Notes under the pieces: generated by a model
Told to the model about the DNA's origin: nothing
Databases searched by the model: none
Seen by the model: only the letters and a program-made list of their open reading frames with translations
Shown: piece by piece, positions 1-7,162 of the stretch
Numbering within the stretch: position 1 is the first letter of the stretch
Layout of the letters: the number at the start of each line of letters is the position of its first letter
Translations under genes and position numbers: made by a program
Virus record (IMG/VR): IMGVR_UViG_3300010354_000260
Span: 1-35,488 of that record
DNA from: a virus
Strand: one strand, 5' to 3'
Length of the DNA: 35,488 nt

Positions 1-4
1 CACT

Positions 5-80
5 TGGCGCCCTGGGTAGGACTCGAACCTACAACCCACAGATTAGAAGTCTGTTGCTCTATCCATTGAGCCACCAGGGC
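5..80 (-). tRNA. tRNA-Arg (anticodon TCT)
   Basis: A full cloverleaf folds on the minus strand: acceptor stem GCCCTGG/CCAGGGC, D-arm GCTC/GAGC, anticodon stem ACAGA/TCTGT with loop CTTCTAA (anticodon TCT), and T-arm GTAGG TTCGAGT CCTAC. The discriminator G is followed by an encoded CCA at positions 7-5. It reads AGA, and AGG by wobble. Its 5' end is only 8 bases beyond the ribonucleotide reductase stop codon on the same strand, so it is probably transcribed with that gene and cut out of the message. Confidence 0.96.
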
Positions 81-88
81 TGGCAGGA

Positions 89-2014
89 TTACTTTACAGG
101 GCAAGCCCCAGTAGCGCAATCATCAAGACTGAGCTCGCCAGAAAATGTGGACTGCACCAAGGGGACGGTGAAGTCGATTTTTGCTACCGTCTTCTCATAA
201 ACCTCTTTTGTTATCTCCTCGTACGGGGGGAGAACAAAGTTGTGGTCACTGTGGAGAAGGAAAGACACAGACTTAACGCCTTTGTCGTAGTTCTTTGAGA
301 GCCATTCCTTGATGCTGTCAAGCTCGTCTTTTCTGTAATAAACAGTTACAGACACGGCATTGTCGGCCCACTCCGTCTGCATCTTCTTGACCCACTCAAG
401 CTGTTCTACGGCGGTCATCTGCGATGCCAGAATTGACCCGTCCGGAGACATGCAGGGGAACTCGACCACGTAACGCGAATGGTCCTCTCGGCCGTCTATG
501 CCTATATCCCACACAACCTTGTAGCCCCTCTTCCTGCAGGCGTCAACCAGGGGGTCGTTAGAGCCGAATCTGACCCGACGTATATAGTAAGGGGCGTATG
601 CAGGGTGAATACCTGGAGTAACGCCAGGAAGCAGAGAGAGTGTTCCGGACGGCTGAACGGTGGTAATCCGAACAGACTGCGGGAATCCCATCTTCTCGCT
701 ATATTCCTTGTCGAAGTCGCGGAGATACTCGTATGTCTGACCCAGCCAGGCAAGCTGGCGCTCAGAAGACTGCAGTACACCAGTGATGCTCTGACCAAGG
801 CGGGCATTCTGTCTGACAATCGATGTTGTCTTTTCGTACGGGTATGGAAGTCTGGTGATGTGCTTCTGGGTCATATATAGCAAACGAGAGATGGACAACA
901 GTTGCTTAAGGGACTCGACGTTGGGCAAAAATATCGTTGCAAGGTTGCAGGACTCACCGTCGGCTAGCGCAATCTCGGCACAGGGGTTAAAACCCTCGAT
1001 TGATGGGTCTGGTCTCTTTTCGCCAAGACGGCCATATGTGCGCGCGAGTTTCCTGTTGACCAGTCCATACGGCTCGCCCGAGCCGTCGTAGCCGCGCCAC
1101 AGTTCGGTCGGAAGCTCATCGAACCCATCGGCGTAAATCGAGTTATTGCTGTTTGCCCTCCAGCCTGGAATGGAGCCAGTAGACCAGTTCTTTGCCCGAA
1201 GGAACAAAACATCATCGGGGTCGCCCATCGCTATTTGCGCCGACCGCCTAGACGAGCCGGAAACAACAATGCGACCAATAATGTTGCAAATATCCAAAAC
1301 ATCAACTGACCTCAGTTTCTTTCCGACACGGTTATCCATTACTTTGCAGATATCAGCTATGCCGTCGATTAAAGCTCCAGGCCCAGAGGCAGTGCCCCCG
1401 AAGGACTTGAGTGGAGCACCGTATTCACGGATGAGTATCGTGGAGTAACTAAATGACTTGCCGGTGTCGAAGTATGACTTGAGCACGCTATGGAGTAGTC
1501 GACGCCAGCCCTGACGCGAGTCCGGCACAATTATGTCAGCATCGTTTGTGCGTTCATGTGTAATTGTCACCCCAGCCTTGACCTTCGGAAGGTCGTGAAT
1601 TTTTGCGCGCTCTACGGAAAATCCAACGCCCCCACCAAGCATGAGGTAGTCGAAAAGAAACTCAAAGTCCTCAACTTTTTCAATGTTTGTGAAGTAACAG
1701 TTGTTCAGTGACGCTCCGCCAAATTTCTGCACCATTGGGGTGCCGAGCTGCCATAGCGCTCTACCACTCATTGAGCAACGCAGGTTATACATGTGGTCAA
1801 AAAGCTCTTCGGCCTCGCTCTGCGTGTACGGGACACCAATCTCGACAGCCCCATTTATGACCCGCTGAACAGTTTCGCCCCATGTCTCAATGGTGCCATT
1901 GTCTTTTGTTCTGCTATATGTACGCAGGAAGACTATTTCTCCCATCCCGTTAAAACCCCACGGGATTGGGCGCTGGGCGTAATTTGAAACAAACGAGTCA
2001 CTAATCATGTTCAC
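89..2014 (-). CDS. nrdJ: Class II (adenosylcobalamin-dependent) ribonucleoside-triphosphate reductase, monomeric
   Basis: Reduces ribonucleotides to deoxyribonucleotides for phage DNA synthesis using coenzyme B12. All hallmark residues of the Lactobacillus leichmannii-type monomeric enzyme are visible: N343-P-C345-A-E347 (thiyl-radical Cys with its Asn and Glu), the two redox cysteines C106 (in LNNCYF) and C356, and the swinging C-terminal pair C633/C638 in CATGACPVK, with the same C-x4-C spacing as the reference enzyme. It has 641 residues against about 740 in the bacterial enzyme, so it is a trimmed phage version. The start is probably GTG at 2014, because AAGGA lies 9 bases upstream; ATG at 2008 is the alternative. 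A thioredoxin gene at 34047, its usual electron donor, is in the same window. Confidence 0.95.
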   Translation of the reverse strand: MNMISDSFVSNYAQRPIPWGFNGMGEIVFLRTYSRTKDNGTIETWGETVQRVINGAVEIGVPYTQSEAEELFDHMYNLRCSMSGRALWQLGTPMVQKFGGASLNNCYFTNIEKVEDFEFLFDYLMLGGGVGFSVERAKIHDLPKVKAGVTITHERTNDADIIVPDSRQGWRRLLHSVLKSYFDTGKSFSYSTILIREYGAPLKSFGGTASGPGALIDGIADICKVMDNRVGKKLRSVDVLDICNIIGRIVVSGSSRRSAQIAMGDPDDVLFLRAKNWSTGSIPGWRANSNNSIYADGFDELPTELWRGYDGSGEPYGLVNRKLARTYGRLGEKRPDPSIEGFNPCAEIALADGESCNLATIFLPNVESLKQLLSISRLLYMTQKHITRLPYPYEKTTSIVRQNARLGQSITGVLQSSERQLAWLGQTYEYLRDFDKEYSEKMGFPQSVRITTVQPSGTLSLLPGVTPGIHPAYAPYYIRRVRFGSNDPLVDACRKRGYKVVWDIGIDGREDHSRYVVEFPCMSPDGSILASQMTAVEQLEWVKKMQTEWADNAVSVTVYYRKDELDSIKEWLSKNYDKGVKSVSFLLHSDHNFVLPPYEEITKEVYEKTVAKIDFTVPLVQSTFSGELSLDDCATGACPVK

Positions 2015-2125
2015 TTTTTCTTATCCTTGGGTGCTTGAATGGAGTGGCGATAATACCTGGAGACACGAGTTTAACCCATACGAGAATACTGAAAAAGTCG
2101 AGACCTGTTTGAATTTATTTGTTGG

Positions 2126-2461
2126 TTAGATGAGGCCCAGTTCTTTTGCAACCGCAAACGGAATATGTTTGCCTTTCCTGTGGATAAGCACCTTGGTCCT
2201 CAATCCCGCTACAAGCTCGCGCTCCTCATAATAATCTTCTTCAAGATAGAAGGTCGTTTTTTCATCCAAGGTCGAGTTTGTGTTAAATCCAAAAACGGTA
2301 GTTGGTGGGCCAGTCGTGCCAGTGCAGTCGCCGGTTGGGTGCCCGCAAACTGGACATGGATTTCTTGTCGCACGAAGAAATTCAACGCCCTTAGAATCAA
2401 CAAATTTTTCTGGAGGGTTAAAACCAGGGCTGTCGTAAAAAGGCATATAAAATAATACCAC
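2126..2461 (-). CDS. Hypothetical protein with a CxxC zinc-knuckle motif
   Basis: A 111-residue protein of unknown function. Its middle carries C-P-V-C-G-H-P-T-G-D-C, a plausible zinc-binding knuckle; the C-terminal half is charged and could be alpha/beta. The upstream gene ends TAG directly on this GTG (TAGTG, sharing the G at 2461), which points to coupled translation. ATG at 2446 would shorten it by five residues; neither start has a clear ribosome binding site. About 110 bases separate it from nrdJ downstream, so nrdJ may have its own promoter there, but I could not identify a convincing one. Confidence 0.75.
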   Translation of the reverse strand: MVLFYMPFYDSPGFNPPEKFVDSKGVEFLRATRNPCPVCGHPTGDCTGTTGPPTTVFGFNTNSTLDEKTTFYLEEDYYEERELVAGLRTKVLIHRKGKHIPFAVAKELGLI

Positions 2462-3096
2462 TAAGCAAATTCTTGCATCAGAAATCCCATACCATAAATG
2501 GCATCCCTGGCTTCGCTGAAGGACGTGTCAGACGCATCCCCGGATGGCGGTTCCATCAGCGATTTGCGCAGCATCGATGGGTAACGGGCTTGACGAATAA
2601 ATTCCTCAGCCCTCTCGGGGTAGACAAGAGAATCGAGCCACTGAACCGTCCTGCCAGCCATCACCTTGTAGGGGGCCGCAACCATCGACACCGGACCAAC
2701 CCCGCCTGGGGTTTGTATTGACGCGTGGTTTATGGCTATGCACTCCAGGACTGGCATTTCGGAATTTGTAAAAGCCTCAGCCAACTCAAGCCCCTTAGTT
2801 TTGTTTTCGTCAAGGGAACAATAGGCCTCGGATACCATTGTTACCGCATCTATCCACCACATGGACCTGAGCGTGGAGCAAAGCTCATAGCTAGCAACGA
2901 GTTTTTCATCGTGCGTTTTTTTTGAAAGTTCATCATTCATTTGACAAATTACGACTAAGGAATCCTCAATCCACCCAAGAAAGTGAATATAGAGGTCTTC
3001 GCCCGGCCCGTGTTCCTTGACTGCATCGTCTTTTGCCATCTGGGCAGACGTCAGGGCGAGCGCCATTTTGCTTATGTCGTCAAAATATCCATCCAC
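2461..3096 (-). CDS. Hypothetical helical protein
   Basis: A 211-residue protein that I do not recognise. It looks mostly alpha-helical, has no obvious signal peptide or membrane segment, and its few cysteines show no metal-site spacing. The likely start is GTG at 3096; the in-sequence ATG two bases upstream is in another frame. It is the first gene of the minus-strand run (this gene, the zinc-knuckle gene, nrdJ, tRNA-Arg) and is divergent from the Lys/Ala-rich gene starting near 3212, so the promoter for this run probably lies in 3097-3202. Confidence 0.72.
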   Translation of the reverse strand: MDGYFDDISKMALALTSAQMAKDDAVKEHGPGEDLYIHFLGWIEDSLVVICQMNDELSKKTHDEKLVASYELCSTLRSMWWIDAVTMVSEAYCSLDENKTKGLELAEAFTNSEMPVLECIAINHASIQTPGGVGPVSMVAAPYKVMAGRTVQWLDSLVYPERAEEFIRQARYPSMLRKSLMEPPSGDASDTSFSEARDAIYGMGFLMQEFA

Positions 3097-3211
3097 ATGT
3101 TAGATACTAAATCTAAACAATCAAAACAATAGTCAAAAGATGTAGCGATGCCGAAAGTTTGATACATAAATTGACACCACCCGGCGTTTTTGCCCGACTA
3201 TTGTGACCGGC
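3097..3211. promoter_or_regulatory. Divergent intergenic region, probable promoters
   Basis: This gap of about 110 bases separates the minus-strand nrdJ group from the plus-strand replication group, so it should hold outward promoters. A perfect TTGACA sits at 3171-3176 on the plus strand, but the only -10-like candidate (GACTAT at 3196) is weak and 19 bases away. The location is well supported; the exact elements are not. Confidence 0.4.
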
Positions 3212-3553
3212 ATGGCAAATAGCAAAAAACCACAGACAGCAAAAAATACCCCAGCCAAAAAGGCGGCTGTAAAAAAGACCGCTGCAAAGAAGCAGGCTGC
3301 AAAGAAGGCTCCGGCCAAGAAGCAGGCTGCTCCAAAGAAAAAGGCTGAGCCAAAGGCAGTGAATGAGGACACGGCGCTCCACGAGGCCGCCCACGAACTT
3401 CACGCGAAACTGGTAGACCCGATTGTCAGCGAGGCGCTAAGCAAGGTTGGTATTTCCTTCGATTCGTCATCCGACAATGAAATCCGCGTTGACACGGTTA
3501 AGGCCAAGGGGTTTATTAAGCGACTTTTCTCTCGGCCAAAGAAGTCGAAGTAG
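3212..3553 (+). CDS. Lys/Ala-rich histone-H1-like DNA-binding protein
   Basis: The first 45 or so residues are degenerate repeats of the P-A-K-K-A-A type, resembling histone H1 tails and the C-terminal tails of actinobacterial HU proteins. The remaining 65 residues form a mixed acidic/basic segment ending in a basic KKSK tail. Such tails bind DNA non-specifically, so a role in genome compaction or in binding host nucleoid DNA is reasonable but inferred. ATG at 3212 is chosen; GTG at 3203 in the same frame would add three residues. The DNA repeat encoding the tail spans about 3254-3350. Confidence 0.75.
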   Translation: MANSKKPQTAKNTPAKKAAVKKTAAKKQAAKKAPAKKQAAPKKKAEPKAVNEDTALHEAAHELHAKLVDPIVSEALSKVGISFDSSSDNEIRVDTVKAKGFIKRLFSRPKKSK

Positions 3554-3565
3554 ACTAACTGCGCT

Positions 3566-3976
3566 GTGACGACCGAGCATAGAAAAGCTCCGCGTCGAAA
3601 AATAACAAGCATTGAAAAAACTGGCGGATGGGGCAATGTCTCCTACGTCCACCACCTTTCGTGCGGTCATGCTGAAAGCAGAAAGCGCGCAGCAACAACT
3701 GGCGAAATAGCGTGTGTTTGGTGCCTTCGCGCAGAGCAAAAAAATGAAGAAATAAAGGCGCTTGTGCGCATAGCACCGCTTCCCCCAGTAGAGCCGAGCC
3801 TTGCAGATGAAGAAGTAAAGATAGAGAAAACACGCGCCGCAATCTCTATCAGATTCGGTGTTCCGCTCGATGCTGTAGATATTTCCGTGGAGGACGTTGC
3901 TGGAAATCTTCAAATTCGAAGCGCAACAATTTATCTTTCCGCGCAGGATGTGGCGCGCGCCACCGATAATCGCTAG
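3566..3976 (+). CDS. Hypothetical protein with a Cys/His cluster
   Basis: A 136-residue protein starting at GTG 3566, 12 bases after the preceding stop. The N-terminal third has H-H-L-S-C-G-H followed by C-V-W-C about 20 residues later, a layout that could bind one zinc ion. The C-terminal half contains a predicted helix and a segment with alternating hydrophobic residues. I recognise no family. It sits between the histone-like gene and whiB, all in the same orientation. Confidence 0.68.
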   Translation: MTTEHRKAPRRKITSIEKTGGWGNVSYVHHLSCGHAESRKRAATTGEIACVWCLRAEQKNEEIKALVRIAPLPPVEPSLADEEVKIEKTRAAISIRFGVPLDAVDISVEDVAGNLQIRSATIYLSAQDVARATDNR

Positions 3977-4013
3977 TCTGTGCGGACAGCACGACGAGAA
4001 GGGAAAACTAATC

Positions 4014-4322
4014 GTGAATTCATCAGAGACCGTCAAACCACCAACCGACGGTGCGTGTGTTGGCCATGACACAAACATTTGGTTCCCCAGGGCAGATGAC
4101 CATAAATCGCCCACCTATAAAGAGAGCTACCGCAAGGCGCGGGCAAACTCCATCAAGGCGATAGAAATTTGCAATACGTGCCACTGCCGTCGTCAGTGCC
4201 TTGACTATGCGCTCCACCATGAAGCGCATGGGATTTGGGGCGGAAAAACAGAGCGTGAACGAGAGGTGCTTAGGCGCCGACTCAACATCCAATTGCGTAC
4301 TATCAGCATCTATACTGCCTAG
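4014..4322 (+). CDS. whiB: WhiB-family iron-sulfur transcriptional regulator
   Basis: WhiB proteins hold a [4Fe-4S] cluster through four cysteines and bind the sigma factor of RNA polymerase. All four are present in the family order: C15, then C53-x2-C56-x5-C62, followed by the turn motif G-I-W-G-G (73-77) and a basic C-terminal R-x-x-L-R-R-R stretch for DNA contact. I chose GTG at 4014 because GAAGGGA lies about 9 bases upstream and the Cys domain starts immediately after; the open frame extends back to ATG 3897, but that would overlap the previous gene. The protein is 102 residues, a normal length. In actinophages such as TM4, WhiB proteins down-regulate host WhiB genes; that role here is inference. 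Confidence 0.9.
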   Translation: MNSSETVKPPTDGACVGHDTNIWFPRADDHKSPTYKESYRKARANSIKAIEICNTCHCRRQCLDYALHHEAHGIWGGKTEREREVLRRRLNIQLRTISIYTA

Positions 4323-4336
4323 CCGGTGAATCAAAA

Positions 4337-6148
4337 TTGGATATTTCTGACCAGACAGAAAACTTTCTATCCCGCCTAGACGGCGTAAGGCGTGCTGGGG
4401 CTGGCTGGGTTGCCCGCTGTCCATGCAGAAACGACGATAGCAATCCATCGCTGTCAATAGGGCAGGGGGATGACGGGCGTGTTCTGGTCACCTGCCATCG
4501 CGGAATTTCCTGCAACGTCGAGGAGATTTGTTCAGCAGTTGGACTTAAGGTGTCTGACCTAATGGTGCCGGATAGGGATGCAAACCCCCAAAGTGTGCCG
4601 AAACCCAAGAGCCCGCCCCCAGCTCCGCGTGCAGTGGAGCAACAGGTGCGGAGTGCGACCCCACAGTCAAAACCAAAATTTGTTGAATCGTATGACTATT
4701 TAGACGAGCACGGAGCGTTACTATTCCAAAAATTGCGCTATATCGACGAGGATGGAAAAAAGACTTTTAGACAGCGTAAGCCAGATGGAAATGGTGGCTG
4801 GGAGTGGTCTCTCGGCGAAACACCAAAGGTGCTCTACAACCTGCCAATGGTTCTCCAGGCAAAGCAGGACGGATATCCAATATGGCTCGTAGAGGGCGAG
4901 AAGGACGCTGACACCCTCTCCAATATGGGCCTTGTGGCCACAACAATGCCGGGTGGTGCGGGAAAGTGGCTCGATATTCATACCGAGGCCCTAGCTGGCG
5001 CGCTGGTTGAAATTGTTGCCGACAATGATGAGGTTGGAATTAAGCACGCGCGCACCGTTAAAAAAGAGCTCGACGTAGCGGGATGTGATGCCCAAATATG
5101 GATATCGCCGACATTTAAAGACATTACAGACCACATTAACGGCGGAATGTCGCTGGATGAGTTGAATGAGTTGGGGGAGGAAGATGATTATGAAATTGAG
5201 CCGTTCACTGAGCACCAACCACAAATACAGCAAGACGAATTATCGCCAGAAGAACAGGCCATCCAGAGGCTAAGAGAACTCCTGGATAGGGATGACCTAA
5301 ATACAAAACAGAAAATAGTTAAAAGCAATCTCATACTCGCTGGCTCAACTGTTAGTTTTGTCCTTGACACTGGAAGGCTTGTTCAGTGGAACGACTTTTT
5401 GGCAGAAGCAACAGCGGAAACGTATGACTGGGTAATACCCGGTCTGTTGGAAAAATCAGAGAGAGTCATCGTTGTTGCGGCGGAGGGTGTGGGCAAAACG
5501 ATGCTGGCTCGCCAGGTGGCAATACTTTCATCAGCTGGCATCCATCCATTTTCATTTCAGCCAATGAAGCCCATAGTTACGCTCACGGTTGACCTGGAAA
5601 ACCCGGATAAAATCATCAGAAGAACGTCGAGGTCTATTGCCTCCCAGGCGATGCATCTTGGTCGAACTACGCGCCTGAGCGCACACCTGCTGACAAAACC
5701 ATCTGGAATGGACCTTCTCAAGGCTACGGATAGGTCAATTCTCGAGCAGGCGCTGGACGAAATTAAACCAGACATGCTGGTAATTGGGCCGTTATATAAG
5801 TCATTTGTTGACCCGGGTGGCAGGACGTCGGAGTCTGTTGCGCTAGAAATAGCAAAATACCTGGACACAATAAGAACTGTCTATAGATGTGCTCTATGGA
5901 TTGAACATCATGCACCCCTTGGCACAAGCATAACAACCAGGGATTTGCGCCCATTTGGTTCCGCCGTTTGGTCGCGCTGGCCGGAATTCGGAATTTCTCT
6001 TCAACCAGACCCAATGGCGATGGGTGCATATGTGTACGATGTAAGACATTTCCGTGGTGCACGTGACGAGCGCAATTGGCCCACTAAAATGAAAAGAGGA
6101 ACTAAGTTTCCCTTTGAAGTTTTAGAGTGGGTTAATGTGCCAAAATGA
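4337..6148 (+). CDS. DNA primase-helicase (zinc motif, Toprim, RecA-like ATPase)
   Basis: A 603-residue replication protein. Order of parts: an N-terminal zinc-ribbon like those of phage primases (C28, C30, C53-H54, C59); a Toprim domain with V-E-G-E-K-D near residue 186 and V-A-D-N-D near 230, the acidic metal-binding residues; an acidic Gln/Glu-rich linker at about 275-310; and a RecA/RepA-type ATPase with Walker A A-E-G-V-G-K-T near 382-388 and the Walker-B-like strand D-M-L-V-I-G-P near 478. It probably primes and unwinds at the phage fork. The start is TTG at 4337, with GGTGA 7 bases upstream; no better in-frame start exists. Its stop overlaps the next start (ATGA at 6145). Confidence 0.87.
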   Translation: MDISDQTENFLSRLDGVRRAGAGWVARCPCRNDDSNPSLSIGQGDDGRVLVTCHRGISCNVEEICSAVGLKVSDLMVPDRDANPQSVPKPKSPPPAPRAVEQQVRSATPQSKPKFVESYDYLDEHGALLFQKLRYIDEDGKKTFRQRKPDGNGGWEWSLGETPKVLYNLPMVLQAKQDGYPIWLVEGEKDADTLSNMGLVATTMPGGAGKWLDIHTEALAGALVEIVADNDEVGIKHARTVKKELDVAGCDAQIWISPTFKDITDHINGGMSLDELNELGEEDDYEIEPFTEHQPQIQQDELSPEEQAIQRLRELLDRDDLNTKQKIVKSNLILAGSTVSFVLDTGRLVQWNDFLAEATAETYDWVIPGLLEKSERVIVVAAEGVGKTMLARQVAILSSAGIHPFSFQPMKPIVTLTVDLENPDKIIRRTSRSIASQAMHLGRTTRLSAHLLTKPSGMDLLKATDRSILEQALDEIKPDMLVIGPLYKSFVDPGGRTSESVALEIAKYLDTIRTVYRCALWIEHHAPLGTSITTRDLRPFGSAVWSRWPEFGISLQPDPMAMGAYVYDVRHFRGARDERNWPTKMKRGTKFPFEVLEWVNVPK

Positions 6149-6801
6149 GCGATAACAAGCCAAAGCCAATTACAACAAAAGAATTCCTGAGTGAACGCGA
6201 TATGCGTATCTTCAAGATGCGGCAGGCTGGCACATCGGTAAATGAGATAGCCAGGAGATTCGGGGTGTCAACATCCTCCGTATCAAGGGCCATACAAAGA
6301 CAGCTTGAAAAGATGAACCGCGAGGCAATACTTGCCTACCCGGAAGTTTTAAGGTTGGAGCTAGAGCGCCTTGACAACCTCCAGCAGGCAATTTGGCCCA
6401 TGACGCAACACCGGAGGGTTGTGCTTGACGACGGAACAGAAATGCAAGTCGAGCCAGACCTAAAGGCAATACAGCAGGTTTTGTCCATAATGGACAGGCG
6501 GACAAAGCTTCTCGGCATGGAGCAAACGAACGTGAACGTTCAGGTGGAGGCATCAAATACTCAAACAGTTCGTGCCGTTATAGCCGGACAGCCTAGCCTG
6601 AATCAACCAGCCACCGGATTTGATGCTGAATCCGAAGCCAAGAAATTATTGCAACTTATGGCAATATCTGGCGTTCTTCCGGATGAAACAGTTAAAGCAA
6701 TTCTTGGAAAAGAAAGTGCAGACATAATTGATGCTGAAATAGTAGCGATAGAGGGGGAGGATGAGGAATATGATGATGTTTCATATGAACCAGAGGATTA
6801 A
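6145..6801 (+). CDS. terS: Terminase small subunit-like helix-turn-helix protein
   Basis: A 218-residue protein with an N-terminal helix-turn-helix (about residues 20-55, R-F-G-V-S-T-S-S-V-S-R) and then a long helical region with L-x-R-L-D-N-L and D-R-R-T-K-L-L-G. This matches small terminase subunits of actinophages, which recognise packaging sites and assemble as rings on the helical segment. The C-terminus is strongly acidic. It overlaps the primase gene by four bases (ATGA). A plain HTH regulator is the alternative. No large terminase follows, which is the usual neighbour. Confidence 0.68.
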   Translation: MSDNKPKPITTKEFLSERDMRIFKMRQAGTSVNEIARRFGVSTSSVSRAIQRQLEKMNREAILAYPEVLRLELERLDNLQQAIWPMTQHRRVVLDDGTEMQVEPDLKAIQQVLSIMDRRTKLLGMEQTNVNVQVEASNTQTVRAVIAGQPSLNQPATGFDAESEAKKLLQLMAISGVLPDETVKAILGKESADIIDAEIVAIEGEDEEYDDVSYEPED

Positions 6802-6803
6802 CA

Positions 6804-7115
6804 ATGACCGGCAACGATGACAATATTGAATCAGCAATGGCTAGAGTTGCCGAAACAATAAATAAATCGGTGTCACCAATTGTAAAGACCGATGACGGTC
6901 CAGCTGATAAACAGGTTTTAATCAGAACAACAGAATATGAAAGGGAGAGATGGAAGCAGGCTTCCGAGTCTGAACAAATAACACTTTCTGCCTGGATTAG
7001 GAATATATTAAACGCAGAGGCGACTAGAATACTTGAATGCGACCACCCAATGAATATGGTCAGATTTTACCCATGGTCAAAAGTCTGCACAAAATGTGGA
7101 AAGCGTTTAAAGTAG
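6804..7115 (+). CDS. Ribbon-helix-helix protein with C-terminal zinc ribbon
   Basis: A 103-residue protein starting two bases after the terS-like stop. Residues 38-72 (strand V-L-I-R-T-T, then E-R-E-R-W-K-Q-A, then L-S-A-W-I-R-N-I-L) have the ribbon-helix-helix pattern of Arc/MobC-type DNA-binding proteins. The tail has C-D-H about 20 residues before C-T-K-C-G-K, a zinc-ribbon-like pair. It is probably a small DNA-binding regulator; it lies directly in front of the giant gene and could control it, which is inference. Confidence 0.7.
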   Translation: MTGNDDNIESAMARVAETINKSVSPIVKTDDGPADKQVLIRTTEYERERWKQASESEQITLSAWIRNILNAEATRILECDHPMNMVRFYPWSKVCTKCGKRLK

Positions 7116-7162
7116 CAAAAGAGCCACAAAATGAGCCAATTTTAACGTATTATTACTAGGCA

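Noticed and set aside
479-880. Plus-strand frame opposite nrdJ
   Set aside because: The minus strand here encodes the C-terminal part of a complete, motif-perfect ribonucleotide reductase.
3254-3350. Tandem repeat read as a CRISPR or structural DNA repeat
   Set aside because: The periodicity comes from Lys/Ala/Pro codons of a histone-like tail; there are no spacers and no uniform repeat unit.
3467-4114. A 215-codon minus-strand frame opposite the small Cys/His gene and whiB
   Set aside because: It runs antisense to WhiB and its neighbour, is Cys/Phe/Ser-rich in the manner of mirror frames, and has no domain.
7120-7162. TATTAT near 7148 as a promoter for the giant gene
   Set aside because: No -35 element lies at a suitable distance, and the gene follows closely on a same-strand operon, so a dedicated promoter cannot be supported.
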